This document shows positions 11,401-23,444 of a DNA stretch of 64,000 nt, piece after piece. The notes below the pieces were generated by a model that did no database searches, was not told the DNA's origin, and saw only the letters and a program-made list of their open reading frames with translations. This DNA comes from Latrodectus hesperus. Lineage: Eukaryota > Arthropoda > Arachnida > Araneae > Theridiidae. A program made the translations under genes and the position numbers. The DNA is taken from the NCBI GenBank assembly GCA_037975125.1, contig CM075851.1, forward strand, positions 122,789,063 to 122,853,062, given 5' to 3'. Every line of letters begins with the position of its first letter. Positions within the stretch are counted from its first letter, which is position 1.

Positions 11401-14400
11401 TCTTATTGAAGTAAACCTCTATTTAATTTTGGAGATAAGCATATTAATAAAATTTCTTATTTTATTTTACTCAAATGATAACATAAAGTGTAAAATTCTA
11501 TTTTTGTATTTTTTAAAAATGAGATTAATAATATTTTCATATTCTTTTTTTCAAAATGATTCCTAGTCTTAAGATTTTTTCATTAGTTTATGTTGTATAT
11601 AATATTTTTAAGTCAATATTCATTTTATACTTGTAATATATAGTGTAAATAAAATTTTGAAATCATCAAGATGAAATTCCGCAGAAACACTGAATCCTTT
11701 TTAAAATGGATGTATGCAAATTTTGAATGGTAGGATAATTTATATGCACTTTTCCTGCTGCAGAAACTGCTTTAATTTCCTGATCAGGAGGAATATAACT
11801 GAATTTCATTCTTAAGATTCTTTAACATATATGATGTTTAAGTCTGGTGATTGAACGGGCTGCCAAAAATAGACAATTAAGTCTTCATTTTTTTCAAATG
11901 ATTCAACAGTTTGACTGTTTTGAATTGAGGAATCATCTTGATAGGTACAATCTCATAAATGATGTTTGCACTGTTGTGAATGCAGTTGATCAGCCAAAAG
12001 AGTGACATAGTGCTAGTGACCTGTTCATGCTACGTAACTTACTCCAAATCTCAAGATGAGGGTTCTGAATTATAGTGAAGCTTTCATCCTTAGAAGGATA
12101 AAATCTGGATTATAGGCTGCTGCAGGGGTTTGTATACATAACCTATTCCATGACAAGGAATAGGGAGAAACCGGATTACGTTGGAAAACAAGGCATGTTT
12201 CCATTGATTTGGAGTCCTGGTTATATGGTTCTTGCATCACTATACTCACTGTTTTGGATTTACATGCCACAAAAGGTTTTACAATCAAGCTCTGGCCACA
12301 AGTATTTTGTTTATGTAATTCTTTTTTAACTATACACATCAATATTGGATTCTGTATATGTTCCTTCAACTAAATAATCACTTTTGCTGCCACGATTTTC
12401 AGTCTGGTGATTACAATCTTCTTTACTGTATACCTGTCTTGCATGTAGTTTTGCCAGGATGGTTACCCTCAACAACTGTGCCACTGTGGTTACTGATGCA
12501 TTAACCAGACAGCTCCCCCTATGTGCCCTCTTTGGAACTCTAGCAGATCTCTTATTTCAACTTAATCTGAAATTTTTATCAAGCAAAAGTGTACTATACA
12601 CTCATATTCACCCTCAAGACTTTAAAAATGATGTAGTAAAAAATATTGGTAGTTGTTGTTTTTAATCCCAGATGATATCGCTAAGCTCCACCATCTCCAT
12701 AAAACCAAAACTGTCCAGAAGTTTCAAAAATAATATTGTATCCCTTAAAATCTCAAAAACTGTAAAGTTTAGACAAATAAGAATATGATCAGGGGAGGCT
12801 TGAACAACTTCAAAACAATAACACTATGAAAAGAGCCTCTCAAAAAAAAACCCTCTCCCGGGTGAAAAGTAAGTGATTTGATATGGTCGCTCAGAAAGCG
12901 TGAGAGAGCCACCTGCTGTTTTCTCAATATATTGAGCTTGTGTTACCATCTAGGTAATATTGGTAGTAATGTATTTAATTAAGTTTTATCCTATTACATA
13001 TGGAAATCACTATTTTCAACCAAGTTTCCCCATTATTTTGGACAAACCTTATAAATTAAATTAATTTATATAAAAATTTTTAAATTTATCAGAAAGCTTT
13101 TTCAACTTCAAAAATTTATCAGAAACAAAGCCAAAAATATTAAATTATATTTTAATTAAATAATTTTATACATTTAAAATTGTTAAATATCTTTAAATTA
13201 CAGATTTCATTTAAAAATTTTGAATTGATAAAAATTGTATTCAAATTTAAATCTCAAATATTTTTTAAAGAAATCAGCTTTAGATTACATATATAATTTT
13301 TATTTACCTGAATTAAGATTTCATTATTTCTGAAATATGTATAATTTATGTATGTAAACCAGAAGTATGGTAATTAATTATATATAAACAGTTTGCTACA
13401 AAACATACCTACTAGAAAAATGAGGCTTTATTGCATTAGTAAATTCAAGGGTTTTATTTTAATTCATTTAATTAAGAAATTGCAGAATATTAGTATAAAT
13501 TATTTTAAGGTAAAGCAGCTAATAGTTTTTTGGAATTGCTGATCAGTCATAGTTGCCTATTTTCTATGATTCATTGAGCCATAAATTCCTACCTATAAGG
13601 GAATTTCTTACAGGAAAATTCAGCACAATCTCTCTAGCATAAATACTAACATGGTTTTGCTTATGAATTGAGCATTTGATGTTTTATCTTTTACATAATG
13701 CAGTTTTTTTTTTTGTTAATAAAAACACACCATTACAAAGTAGTGATTCAAAATAAAATTTTGAGTTTAAAATTAACAGTCATTATTAATGTTAATATTC
13801 GTAAACAGACAGTTAAAATCTATTGTATTGTTATGGAGGATTTGTAATATTTATTGCCATTATTTCTTAATTATTCAATACTACAGATTTGTAGATCTGA
13901 ATCTTATAAATACTCAGGATATTAATAGTTAATACATCCTATTAATATTTGAATTATTTGTTCTTTACTTTCATTATAATATTGCCTATATATCAGTTAA
14001 ATTAAGCTGATTGATATGTTAGTCAAGAAATAATTTATTTTGCAAATTTTTTTTTATTTTTTCATCGAAAAAATATGCATTTAAGATAGTACTAATGCAG
14101 TTCTTAATAATATTTTCAATACATATTTCTTTTTAACCACACTCATATTGAAGTTAGCAATTCAGTACTAAATAATTGTTTATAAAATTAAATAGCAGCA
14201 CCCTTAAATGCTTGTTTGTAGATAGTTTAAGTACTGCTAATCCACAATATTTTTTGTATTAGTTACCTTGATTTTTCTATACCTCAATTTAAAATCCCAA
14301 TTTGATGTTAAAATAATTTGATAGAAATTTCAGAGTTCACTTCCCTTAATATTAATACTTGATGTTTTTTTTTTTTTAAAGTTTTGTTTGATTAAAATAT

Positions 14401-17109
14401 ACATTATATATTTTATATAAAAATGTTTCAGAAAAAGTTCTTTTTAAGAGTTGACGTAATTAAAAGAGTAATTTTCTATGAACATTTCTTATGAAATCTA
14501 GACAAGAATTTTTTTACTTGTAATAACTGCAGTTAGAATGTTGAAAATTAGAAAAATAAATGATTGTCAGTTATTGTTTTTGCATTGCTTGATTATACAC
14601 CAAAGTGATAAATACACCAAAGTATTTCCTGTATGAAATTAATGATTTTTTACACTTAATAATTTTTGGTTATTTCAATTATTTTTCATAATTCATCAGA
14701 TGGTCTCAATCATATCTTCAAATTTATCACAAGTTGTGTAGTTGATTTTTTTTATTCTTTAAAGGTATTGAGGCATAAATTTTCAAGATATCAAGACCTT
14801 CCAACTTAAAGATTATGATTGGTGAATGCTCATGCATCATTACTTAGTATGAATTTCCTAGTGGATTAATCTAAATTGATAGTTTTTTTTATGTATTTCA
14901 TACAACTGCATTTGCATATTTAATTTCATTGCATATCCATTTTATAGCATTATTGGTACCTACAAAATTTCTCAAAATTGATGAATTGCAATGATGAAGA
15001 AAAACAATTACCCGAAATATTAAAAAATATGTAATACAAATATACTTAAAATAATATTTATCATTAACATGAATAAAATGATTGAAATAAAAGACTTAAT
15101 ATTTGTTTTTTGTTAAATTAGATTTTTTTATCATAGGTTTATTTACACTGACAAATTGGTATCAACAAATTATCAAGAGATATTGGAGGCTTATCAAGCA
15201 GCTTTACAGTTTGAACAAAAAGAGCTATTAAAAGAATGTGAAATTTTAATGGAAAAATGGGAGTTGTGTAATAATGTATGTACCATATTAAACCAAGCTA
15301 CAGACAATTCTTTTTTAACAGAAAGATGTTTAAAGTATATTAAAAATAATAGTGAAGCCATTATTACTTCAGAGGATTTTCTAAAATCAACTTCAGATTC
15401 TATCAAAAATATGCTTCAAAATGATTGCTTTGAAGAAGTAAGTAATGATTTTAAAAACAGACTTGCTTTAAAAAATTCTATAAGTATTTATTACAATTTA
15501 GATTTTTAGGATTTATTGTTTATTAAAATTGGTTATAGTTGGTTGAGTTTTATGGTGCAAGGTTCAAGAATGGACACGGTATGATAATTTATTAAAATTA
15601 TGGTATCCATGAGAGCTTAGCACTAAAGATTTTTTAAACATTCTTAGTCATCAAGTATTGAAAGTGTAAGTACTTGTTTATGCAAGGTGGTGTTTAAAGA
15701 TTTTTTAAACATTCTTAGTCATCAAGTATTGAAAGTGTAAGTACTTGTTTATGCAAGGTGGTGTTTAAAGTTATTGCAACAGATTTAAATGTATGTATTT
15801 TAGTTGTATTTTTCTTCATCAGGATTTTTTAAATAGAATTACTTCATCAAATAAATTAATTAAACATTAAAAAATGTATTTTTTTTAAAAAATTTATCTT
15901 TTATTAAATGCTTTAATATTTTTTTATTTTCTATTTAAATGTTCTGAAATAAATTTCAGTTAAATTTTATTATAGATTTAAAATAAATTTTATTTTCCAA
16001 TGGAAGAACCCCTACTGTAAATAATCCATATATATAAAACAATTGGCAATGAACAAAAAATGTTTTTATTTCATAAATTTTTTAACATTGCATTTTGGAT
16101 CCTAACAGTTCAAATGTTACAAAACTTCTTTAAATGTCTTAGCATATTATTTTCTGAGAGAATTTTTTTTCATTGATATAAAGGCGTATTTATTTGTTGT
16201 AAAAAGAAAACCCACAGGCACATTAATTAAGCCAACCCAGGAACATTAATTAATTTTTAACATTAAATGTTAATTGTAGTTGTTTGTCTATGTGTTCCTA
16301 AGTAAAACTGAAATATATCTTTCAAATATGTAGGTTATTTTTCAATATAAAAATCAGAATTTAAGGTATTAGAGAAAACGATATAAGAAAGTGAACATAC
16401 ACTAAACTATGTTAAATAAATTGATATATAAAATTGTAATTTACCTTATTTATATTATTTTTGTTTTTCAATTACATTTATAAATAATTTTCTTTTAATA
16501 ATTGTTTACATATTTTCTTTATTTATAGTAATAACTTTTAAAAACTTTTCTTTTTTTTGCAATAGTGAAAAATTATTTCAAAATTATGCTAATTTAATAA
16601 ATTTATCAAATTTTACAATACATTATGTGGTAAAGTCCTTTAAAGAAGAAAACTGCATTGAAAATGGTGAATGTAAAGGCTAACTTGTAAAATTCACTCA
16701 CCATTTACTAGATTTTTAGTTAGAAAATTAATAAAAAATTCCGCAGAACTTTGAAAATTTTTCTATTTTAGTTTACTTTAAAATTGTTAGATGAATACTC
16801 AGATTGATTTATATACATGTCTATTTTGCTGAAAAAACATTTTTATAAAGGCAAAAAATAGAAAATTTAAGCTTTTTTCTATAAAATCAAATTAAATTAG
16901 CCGAATCATATTGCCTTGATGTTTGATATGTAAAGTAAAGTAAAACTAGCACTTCTGGTTCTGAAGAACTCATAATTGCTTAGAGAAGAAAAAATTAACT
17001 TAATTCAAATAAATGAAATGAATGAGTAAATCATGGTGGTAGAAATATTCTTGTGCTAACGTAATACATTTATATTAATGGGATGCATGTTTGTCAAGGC
17101 TTTGTAATT

Positions 17110-17155
<46 letters not shown>

Positions 17156-18499
17156 ATGACATACTGAATCATATTTTTTAAATGTTTTAAAGAACAATTT
17201 AAAAGTATTACGTCAAAATTTTAGTATTGAAAATAACTTTTTTCTTTATCAAGATAATCCTAAATATATAGCTCAAAATGTATGTCTTTAGTTTATTATA
17301 TTTTCTCAGTTTTAAAGGCATCATTTCACACACACACAAGCATCAGATTTAAATTTAATCAAACATATTTGGTGTTAACTTGAGGTTAGAATTTCAAAAT
17401 ATGAGAAATTAAAATGAAAACTATCTCAAAAAATCTATTAATTGAAGAGTGAAAGAACATTGATGCTGAAATAAATGAAAAACTAAGCAATTGTTCACCC
17501 AATTGTCTAAAAATTATTGTAAATCCTGAAGGATAAGTCATCAAATTCTAATTAACTGCATCAGTACATCATTCCGTATTACATTTTAATCATATTTTTA
17601 AGCATACACTGACTTTTCTGCATAATTTTAATTTAAAAAAGTTTAAAAAATATAACATTAAATTATTTATAAAAATTTTTATTTATAAACAAATATTATA
17701 AATAAAAATTTTATTTATAATATTTGTTTTTTTTTAATTAAAATGATCTTAAAACATCTAATATAGTTTTGTTAAAAATAATTAATTAATGTTAATAAAT
17801 AATTATTAAAATATATAACATTAATTTTTACTGATACATATATTACTATTCTCATGTAATTTATCAGTACACAAACACTTTTGAGAACTATTGTTTGAGA
17901 ACTACTGTATGTGTTTTTCATTCTGTTTGAATAAAAATTTATATGTATTATATTTTCAAACTTTACATTTCAGAATATAATACTTGTTAAATATAAAACA
18001 AGGTAATATCTAAACAATATAAAACTACTTTTCCACATTTTTCAATCTTTATTATGAATGCAAGTGTTTTTATATCTTATGATGTTTATCAAATCTTTGA
18101 CTTTAACAGTTCAAAATTTCTTTTTTTATCCTTATGAAAAACTCAACATTATCAATCATTGATTCTTATCAATAAAAGAATGATGGCCTTGATTGAAATA
18201 TTGAAAACAATAATTTGCATATTTTTCAGATTCCTATTATTTTGGTGTTACACAGCATTCTACAATGGAGTGAAAAACAATTTCCAAAACTAGAGAATAA
18301 TTACACAATGGTACGAGACCATCTGATGTTGACAGGCTTATTAGGAAGATTGAAAATACATAAGCTGTCAACAAAAGAACTTATTCAGTTTAATGCTGAA
18401 TATCCTAGTTTGCTGACACCTCAAGAATTCAATCAATTAAAACTTTATAATTTACACATACCTGGTGAAAAGACTTTACCTGAATGGATCATCATATAG
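8404..18499 (+). CDS. BTB/POZ-BACK domain protein, 4 coding exons
   Basis: Coding exons 8404-8428, 11134-11410, 15137-15437 and 18230-18499 join in frame (25+277+301+270 bp) to give 290 residues, starting MEVESETK and ending at TAG 18497-18499. All junctions are GT-AG. After a charged N-terminus (about residues 1-40) the sequence ELSDIEFIVCNKKYKAHRLI (about 50-70) followed by LAARSPEFDKIL is the classic BTB fold motif (D-hydrophobic-x-F, then H-x-x-I-L-A-A-R-S-x-x-F). The BTB ends with FIYTDKLVS around residue 105, and the remaining helical part resembles a BACK region (exon 4: HSILQWSEKQFPKLENN). BTB proteins commonly dimerise and act as adaptors for Cullin-3 ubiquitin ligases. No MATH, Kelch or zinc-finger partner domain is present, so the substrate-binding part is unclear. 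Function beyond BTB adaptor is not inferred. Confidence 0.85.
8429..11133. other. BTB gene intron 1
   Basis: A 2.7-kb AT-rich intron ending TTAATTATAG. I see no recognisable repeats; the minus-strand open frame at 9760-10011 has no domain. Confidence 0.6.
11134..11410 (+). CDS. BTB gene coding exon 2 (BTB core)
   Basis: Bounded by TTATAG and GTAAAC. It encodes the acidic/basic N-terminal linker and the diagnostic BTB stretch (LSDIEFIVCNKKYKAHRL, then ILAARSPEF). It ends in the split codon AA|G. Confidence 0.85.
11690..12690 (-). mobile_element. Tc1-family transposase relic in BTB intron 2
   Basis: The minus strand, with stops and frame changes, carries the Tc1 transposase order. Near 12660-12390 is a helix-turn-helix remnant (NASVTTVAQLLRVTILAKLH). 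Next comes RKELHKQN-like KKELHKQNTCGQSLIVKP (about 12330-12270), then NRLCIQTPAAAYNPDFILL (about 12150-12090, the usual VYVWRTP-x-x-x-YNPE region). A QD-x-D-like segment follows near 11945, and WQPVQSPDLNI near 11860-11830, equal to the Tc1 WPAQSPDLNPIE motif. It is dead and inserted opposite to the host gene. Ends were not resolved. Confidence 0.75.
12700..15136. other. Remainder of BTB gene intron 2
   Basis: AT-rich intronic sequence. A patch near 12780-12960 is GC-richer and may be further decayed repeat. Otherwise I see nothing. It ends TTTATCATAG. Confidence 0.5.
15137..15437 (+). CDS. BTB gene coding exon 3 (end of BTB, start of BACK)
   Basis: Flanked by ATCATAG and GTAAGT. It completes the BTB domain (KFIYTDKLVSTNYQEILEAY) and continues with amphipathic helices (QAALQFEQKELLKECEILM) typical of the BTB-to-BACK transition. 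It ends exactly at a codon boundary. Confidence 0.85.
15624..15767. repeat. 72-bp perfect tandem duplication
   Basis: Two adjacent copies (15624-15695 and 15696-15767) begin AAAGATTTTTTAAACATTC and end GGTGGTGTTT; I see no differences between them. They lie in BTB intron 3, about 190 bp after the exon 3 donor. Confidence 0.85.
17111..17153. repeat. (TA)n microsatellite
   Basis: About 43 bp of uninterrupted TA dinucleotides in BTB intron 3. Confidence 0.9.
17687..17729. repeat. Palindrome, 21-bp perfect arms
   Basis: Arms at 17687-17707 (starting AAACAAATATTATAAATAAA) and 17709-17729 are exact inverted repeats around a single A at 17708. Pure A/T apart from one C:G pair. Confidence 0.8.
18230..18499 (+). 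CDS. BTB gene coding exon 4 (C-terminus)
   Basis: Acceptor TTTTTCAG, 89 codons and TAG stop. It encodes IPIILVLHSILQWSEKQF and a helical region with LLGRLKIHKLSTKEL that fits the second half of a BACK region, ending TLPEWIII. Confidence 0.8.
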   Translation: MPIILVLHSILQWSEKQFPKLENNYTMVRDHLMLTGLLGRLKIHKLSTKELIQFNAEYPSLLTPQEFNQLKLYNLHIPGEKTLPEWIII

Positions 18500-18717
18500 A
18501 CATTATATTAAATTTATATTGATGTTTAATGTGTCATCTAAATTATTTTTGTTGTGAATTTTGACACCAGTATTTTGTGGTTAATGATAATTACTGCTTA
18601 ATTTGATAAACTGTGATATTGTTTGTGATAATTTAAACTATTTACTCTTTTTAAAACAAATTCTTTAAAAAAATTTCTTGCTCTTATTTGCCTAAAATAG
18701 TCTGAGAAATCATAACA

Positions 18718-18723
18718 AATAAA
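18718..18723 (+). terminator. Candidate polyadenylation signal of BTB gene
   Basis: AATAAA about 220 bases after the BTB stop codon; another AATAAA lies near 18850. Which is used cannot be told from sequence. Confidence 0.4.
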
Positions 18724-18812
18724 AAATTGTTTTTATATGTATTTATAATATTTATATAGATCCATAATTGCATACATTGTTGTAAAAATATTTAGTGTAT
18801 GCACATGTATTT

Positions 18813-20110
18813 ATTGGGTTGTAACAGAAGTTTTCCACCAAAAAGTTCTTAATAAAGTTTAAAAAGTAATATGAAAGCACCTGGAACCAGGGGGTACGTG
18901 TACCTTCCTGGGGCTTGAGCAGCCACCAGGCACGTCAGCAGTTGGTGGATCGCCGAATGTCCTGTAGGAATGACAGGATAGCCTTGAATATAGAATCAGA
19001 GGCCGTGAACCAGCTCCTGTAAACCCTGGTGATATGCGATCAGTGCCTAGGGCTAATTGGTACCGCGGTATTGGTGTCTTAACGGACCCTCTAGTTGCCT
19101 GGCGAACTTCTAGAGTAATTTGCCTTGACCAGTAACTCAGGCAATGCTGGGTGGACTTATATTACCTGAGCTTTTTAATTGTTATCTTGTGGCTGAAAAG
19201 ACACAAGAAGTAACAAACCTTTCTGCATTTGCAGGTGAAGCCTCTAAAGTAGACCTTGCTGAAAAAGACAAGGGAACTCAGAGGCAATCTTGTAAAGGGG
19301 CAGCAATGAATCCTTCACTTGAGGTAGAAATGACCTCCAAACCATCTTCTTCTGGTGAATGTCAGAAAGCTATTCCTAGCATGACTGACTTTCTGACCAG
19401 ATGGGACTGTTTCAGCAAGACCCTATCTACTGAAAATGTCATACGTAAGAGGAAACGGCAGAGCATATCATTTACGAATGTGAGGCTCTTGCCCTCCCTA
19501 GATTAACTTTTTTAGGCATCATCCATACTAGAGAGTTACACCTAGACTCCATTAAAGGGTTATCGGACTTTATTAATAAAGTGGGTGACCCGAGCAACTG
19601 GAACTAGGAAACATTGGGTTTGGAGTTAATGGTACAAAATGCTGATAAAAGCAGAGGTGCCCAATGACATACAAACCCAATTCTAAGAAGAAGAAGAAGA
19701 ATATGAAAGCATGTACTTTTGGTGTGGGTAATAATCACCCATCAAATCTGATTTTCTGCCAACGTTTTGGTATTTTTCCAAAGCCTTTGCCCAAAAAAAT
19801 TGGCTGTCACAGTCCAGAAACAGATCAATATCATTGCAAATATTCTCTGCAGAATTGAAGGTAACATCAGCAAGATATAACTAGAAGTGTAAAAAAAGGA
19901 TAGAAATCCAAAAAAGCGAGTTAAGGTTATATGGTGGGTGTGACATATGATCCTATTTGAGTCTGTACAGAATCCAAACAGTGAATGCAGACACATGTGG
20001 TCTTTCATTACCTTGATGTTACAGCATCTTTTTTGCACCAGAACTCATTTTGACATCTGGATTTGATAGCAGCGTCAACAAGGACTTTCTCCATACAATA
20101 ATAAATGTGC
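18813..20110 (-). mobile_element. Mariner-type relic, split by a retroelement insertion
   Basis: On the minus strand, 20110-19712 reads as a decayed mariner transposase C-terminus: HPPYNLNSLFW (compare the mariner HPPYSPDLAPSDY motif), then ADVTFNSAENICNDIDLFL, DSQFFWAKALEKYQNVGRK and FGKIPKRWQK in shifting frames. The left part, 18813-18879, begins TTGGGTTGTAACAGAAGTTTT, resembling a mariner terminus. The two parts are separated by the retroelement at 18880-19699, whose target duplication rejoins them. Assignment rests on weak, frameshifted matches. Confidence 0.45.
18868..19711 (+). mobile_element. Internally deleted non-LTR retrotransposon with 12-bp target duplication
   Basis: The element spans 18880-19699 and is flanked by AATATGAAAGCA at 18868-18879 and 19700-19711. 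It starts CCTGGAACCAGGGGGTACGT, is GC-richer than the host, and ends in an (AAG)n tail. An open frame at 19144-19506 encodes a Ser/Lys/Glu-rich protein (MLGGLILPELFNCYLV...). In a second frame (about 19449-19607) the sequence EETAEHIIYECEALALPRL ending VGDPSNWN and a stop matches the C-terminus of many non-LTR polymerases (the H/C-rich end after RNase H). Reverse transcriptase and endonuclease are absent, so this is a short derivative joining the two ends of a longer parent. Confidence 0.75.
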
Positions 20111-21060
20111 TAACTTACACTAGAAAGTGTTTTAAATGTAGTAAATTTTATTTCAGGGAAAAAAACTAAAAATTTCAAATAAAGGTAAAAAAACAACTGA
20201 GATTCTTACAAGAGATTTAGAAGAGGTGCTAAAAAAATTTATACTATGGTAAATTGTTTTACATAGCAGATTTGTTGATTACTGACCAGTTACAACACAT
20301 GCCATTCTCCAAGTTTACTATTAAAATTGTAAAATTTATAATGTTTACAAGTCAAGATTATATTTTCTTGGTGGTCAAAAAAATTCAACAAGTTTTGTAG
20401 ACATTGCAGAAAGCTATTTAATATAGTAAAAAATGAATGGTAAAAATACAAACTAGCTCTGACTATAATAAAACTGTCAAGAATTCTTTAAGCAAATCTT
20501 AAAGAAATAATGGCATTGACATAAATATAATTACTATTTTTTTTGGGCTATATTATATGAATATACCTGCTATTAGTAGATAATACTCTATCCAGCAATA
20601 GTAGAAAATGTCTACTATTGCTGGGCTTAAAAAATAAGGCCTGAAAACAGTAAGTTTTCTGATCCAGAAGGTAAGTTTTCAGAATCCAGAAGTGAAACCC
20701 AAATTGAGTTTTTCTGAGTTCACTTTCCAGGTACTAAAGAAATCAATTGAACTCTCATTTACAAACAATGGATATTATTACACAAAGTCTTTATTAAAGG
20801 TTGCCCATTTTAACAGCTCAATTCTTTGGGGAAAAAAATTTCTTTGGGGGTATGTAAAATTTTAGGTCATATTTATTTGCTTGGAAGCATATAAAAGCAA
20901 TTTAAAAAGAAATAAAAGTAAAATAGAAAAAGACAATTATTGCAAAGCCAAATCTTTTTTATCTATTCGTTTAACATTTTTTTAAGCAACTGAAAGCTAA
21001 TAGCAGGTATACCAGAGAGAGATCTTAATGAATAAACCATTTTCTCTAATTATAAATGTT
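20111..21060. other. Spacer with one strong hairpin
   Basis: No gene is supported. Contains the perfect stem-loop at 20592-20624. The rest is A/T-rich with no recognisable element. Confidence 0.4.
20592..20624. repeat. Perfect hairpin, 14-bp stem, 5-nt loop
   Basis: CCAGCAATAGTAGA at 20592-20605 is the exact inverse of 20611-20624, with loop AAATG. Confidence 0.85.
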
Positions 21061-21064
21061 TATC

Positions 21065-21230
21065 TTTATTGGGCACTATAGCCCAGGGTAGGCCAAAGCC
21101 TACTGCACAATATTCCTCTGTCCTTGACTTTAATTCTTCATTTGGAGACTTAAAGTTGTAAGGTCGTTCAAGATATTATCGAGTCACCGCTTGTGCTATA
21201 GCACATAGGCTTCCAATGCAAGATCTTAAC
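21065..21230 (-). repeat. SINE-like repeat fragment
   Basis: On the minus strand this reads TGTGCAGTAGGCTTTGGCCT followed by ACCCTGGGCTATAGTGCCCAAT, GC-richer than its flanks and with the look of a SINE body. No duplication or tRNA head was resolved. Confidence 0.35.
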
Positions 21231-21344
21231 ACCTATGTATGATCTATGTAGATCTTAACACCTTAAGTATGTTTAAAAATTAGGTGTATTTACAGATAGT
21301 ATGATTTACAACCTATCCATTTTAAAGAACTTTAGTCTATAATG

Positions 21345-21625
21345 CGAATCCTTGTGTATAGTGGTAGCTTTTTGCGCTCACAATACACAAGCCTGAGGTT
21401 CTATCCTTGAGCTGGGCAAGTTCGATTCAACATTTCGTTCCTTCACTGGGTCAATAAAACTGAGTACCAAGCACGCTTAGGAACTAAACATGGGGCTTCG
21501 CATTAGGCTAACAATCTAACCAGGACATATGCTTTGCATAACAAAGTCCACTATCAAGAAAACAGATATGGGAGCTATAGACCTTGGCTCTTCGTTGGGC
21601 TGTCATGCTAAAGAGTTTAGTTTAG
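21345..21625 (+). mobile_element. tRNA-derived SINE, family 3
   Basis: A tRNA-like head (box A-like TAGTGGTAGCTTTTTGCGC, box B-like GAGGTTCTATCC) is followed by a body containing TTCACTGGGTCAATAAAACT and GAGTACCAAGCACGCTTAGG. It ends CTTGGCTCTTCGTTGGGCTG. The same body occurs on the minus strand at 39420-39680 and 62390-62605. Confidence 0.65.
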
Positions 21626-23440
21626 TCTATAATGCATAAATAAATGAAAGCATATATCATCCCAAAATATTTTGTCATGAAAAAAAAATCAATGACACCA
21701 TCTGCTTTTGGATTGAAAATCTACTTATTAACCTCTTTTTTAAAAAATTTAAATTAAATTTGCATGTCCTCAAAGAGTTTCTTTGAACCATCTTACAGTA
21801 ATATATTGTAGACTTCTTTCTGGGGGATCTAATGTTATCTAGCATAACCAGATTGGCAATGCAGATGATCGTTATTTTTAAAACCAAATTTATCAAAGCA
21901 ATCCAGCATCAAGTCTAATGTTATCAAATTTGTTATCATCCACATAATTTTAGGAGTTTTTTTTACATAAGCCTGAGTTGGAACTGAATTTGAATTTCTG
22001 TATTAAAAAAGCAGGGAAAAAAAGCTTTCTGGATTTGTAGAACTTCAAATAAGAGCTTAAATTTCAAAATTATTCATTGGGTTTATAGCATCCTCTTATT
22101 ACTTATGACTCAATATTCTGGAACTAGAAATAAAGCAAAGGCAGGTTCAGTAAAATTTAAAGGATTGTAATGTGTATATATTTACTTGTTGTATTAAAAT
22201 AATTCTCATTTCTACTCTTGAATTTTTCTTTGGTATACACCCTCTTTACATGCAACTTATGAAGTCAAATTTCCCCCCGAGTGGATTAAAATAAGTTTGT
22301 CTACAATGAAAAATTTAACTTAATGCATTGGTAGCTCAAAGGTAAGATTCCCACAAAGGGACAAATATTTGCTGTCCAGTTGAAGGTACAAAGTTATCAT
22401 TCCTTTTGGGGGAATACACAACTGTGTTCCAAGAAATCTTTGCCATTCTTATGTGCAATAGAATAGAAATTCAATACAAATTCATGCAGAAACTTAATAC
22501 AAATTTCAAATTAAATCTAACATATTATAAATATGAATTAAGTAAAATAATTATAATAATTATTCAGCAGTTTAAAAATTTGAATACACAAGAAAATTCA
22601 CACTTATTGCATTATTTAAATAAAATATTAAATTTTCAGAATATACCTAACTTGAATTTTAATCATTGCTTTTCTATAATTATTTCTAAGTGAAAAAAAT
22701 GCCATAATTTAAGCTCATATTTAATTAAAGTCATATTTCACAAAAAGTAAGTTTGCAGAAATACAAAATAAACACAAGTTTTTTATTGTTATAGATTTAT
22801 TCAAATAAATATTTAAATAAATAGTTTTTATCCATAATTTTAATATTAATTTAAAAAAAATTCTCTCTTTTTTCCATTTATGTTTATTAATAGGAAACAC
22901 TTGAAAATACATTTGCTACTGTAGTCTAAAAAAAATTCAATATTGACCTGCAGTAGAATGAATTTATAAATTGAGAAAGATTTGTTCTAAAAATAATTGT
23001 AAAAAATATTATGCAATTTTATTTCTTTATTTTTAAAAATAGAAAGACGATAAAATACGTACTGAAATATTCTGTTTATTCAAAAAATTAAAATTAATTA
23101 TATCCTATTGTTAAACTATAAAATTTTTTTTTAATTTTCATTCATATTTTTATAGAAAAACCAACTAAAAACAAATATACTATATTGTTTGAATTAATTG
23201 AAGCAAATATATTTATCTTGTCTAAGTTGCTATGTAATTAATAGTGTTGTTATAAACCATCTGAAACCTGTTATATATGCCTATAGATGGTATGATGTAT
23301 TGACTTTGAACACATAATTTATTCATTTGACTCTGATTTTAGTGTACCAATAATTCAATGTGGCAGCTAGTGGTTATAATTTTGAGATCAATGTAACACA
23401 TGTTATTTTTACATGTTCAAAGATAGCTATTACTCCAAGA
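21626..23440. other. Intergenic, nothing recognised
   Basis: AT-rich. Open frames at 22406-22693 (plus) and 21675-21896 and 22721-22912 (minus) are low-complexity without domains. A weak tRNA-like box A (GGTAGCTCAAAGGTAAG) at about 22330-22346 may be a SINE trace. Confidence 0.35.
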
Positions 23441-23444
23441 AAAC

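Larger units (their letters stand above)
15768..18229. other. Remainder of BTB gene intron 3
   Basis: AT-rich intron with a pure (TA)n tract at about 17111-17153 and a near-perfect A/T palindrome at 17687-17729. No gene is supported. Confidence 0.6.

Noticed and set aside
12459..12665. Plus-strand open frame in BTB intron 2
   Set aside because: Antisense shadow of the Tc1 helix-turn-helix remnant.
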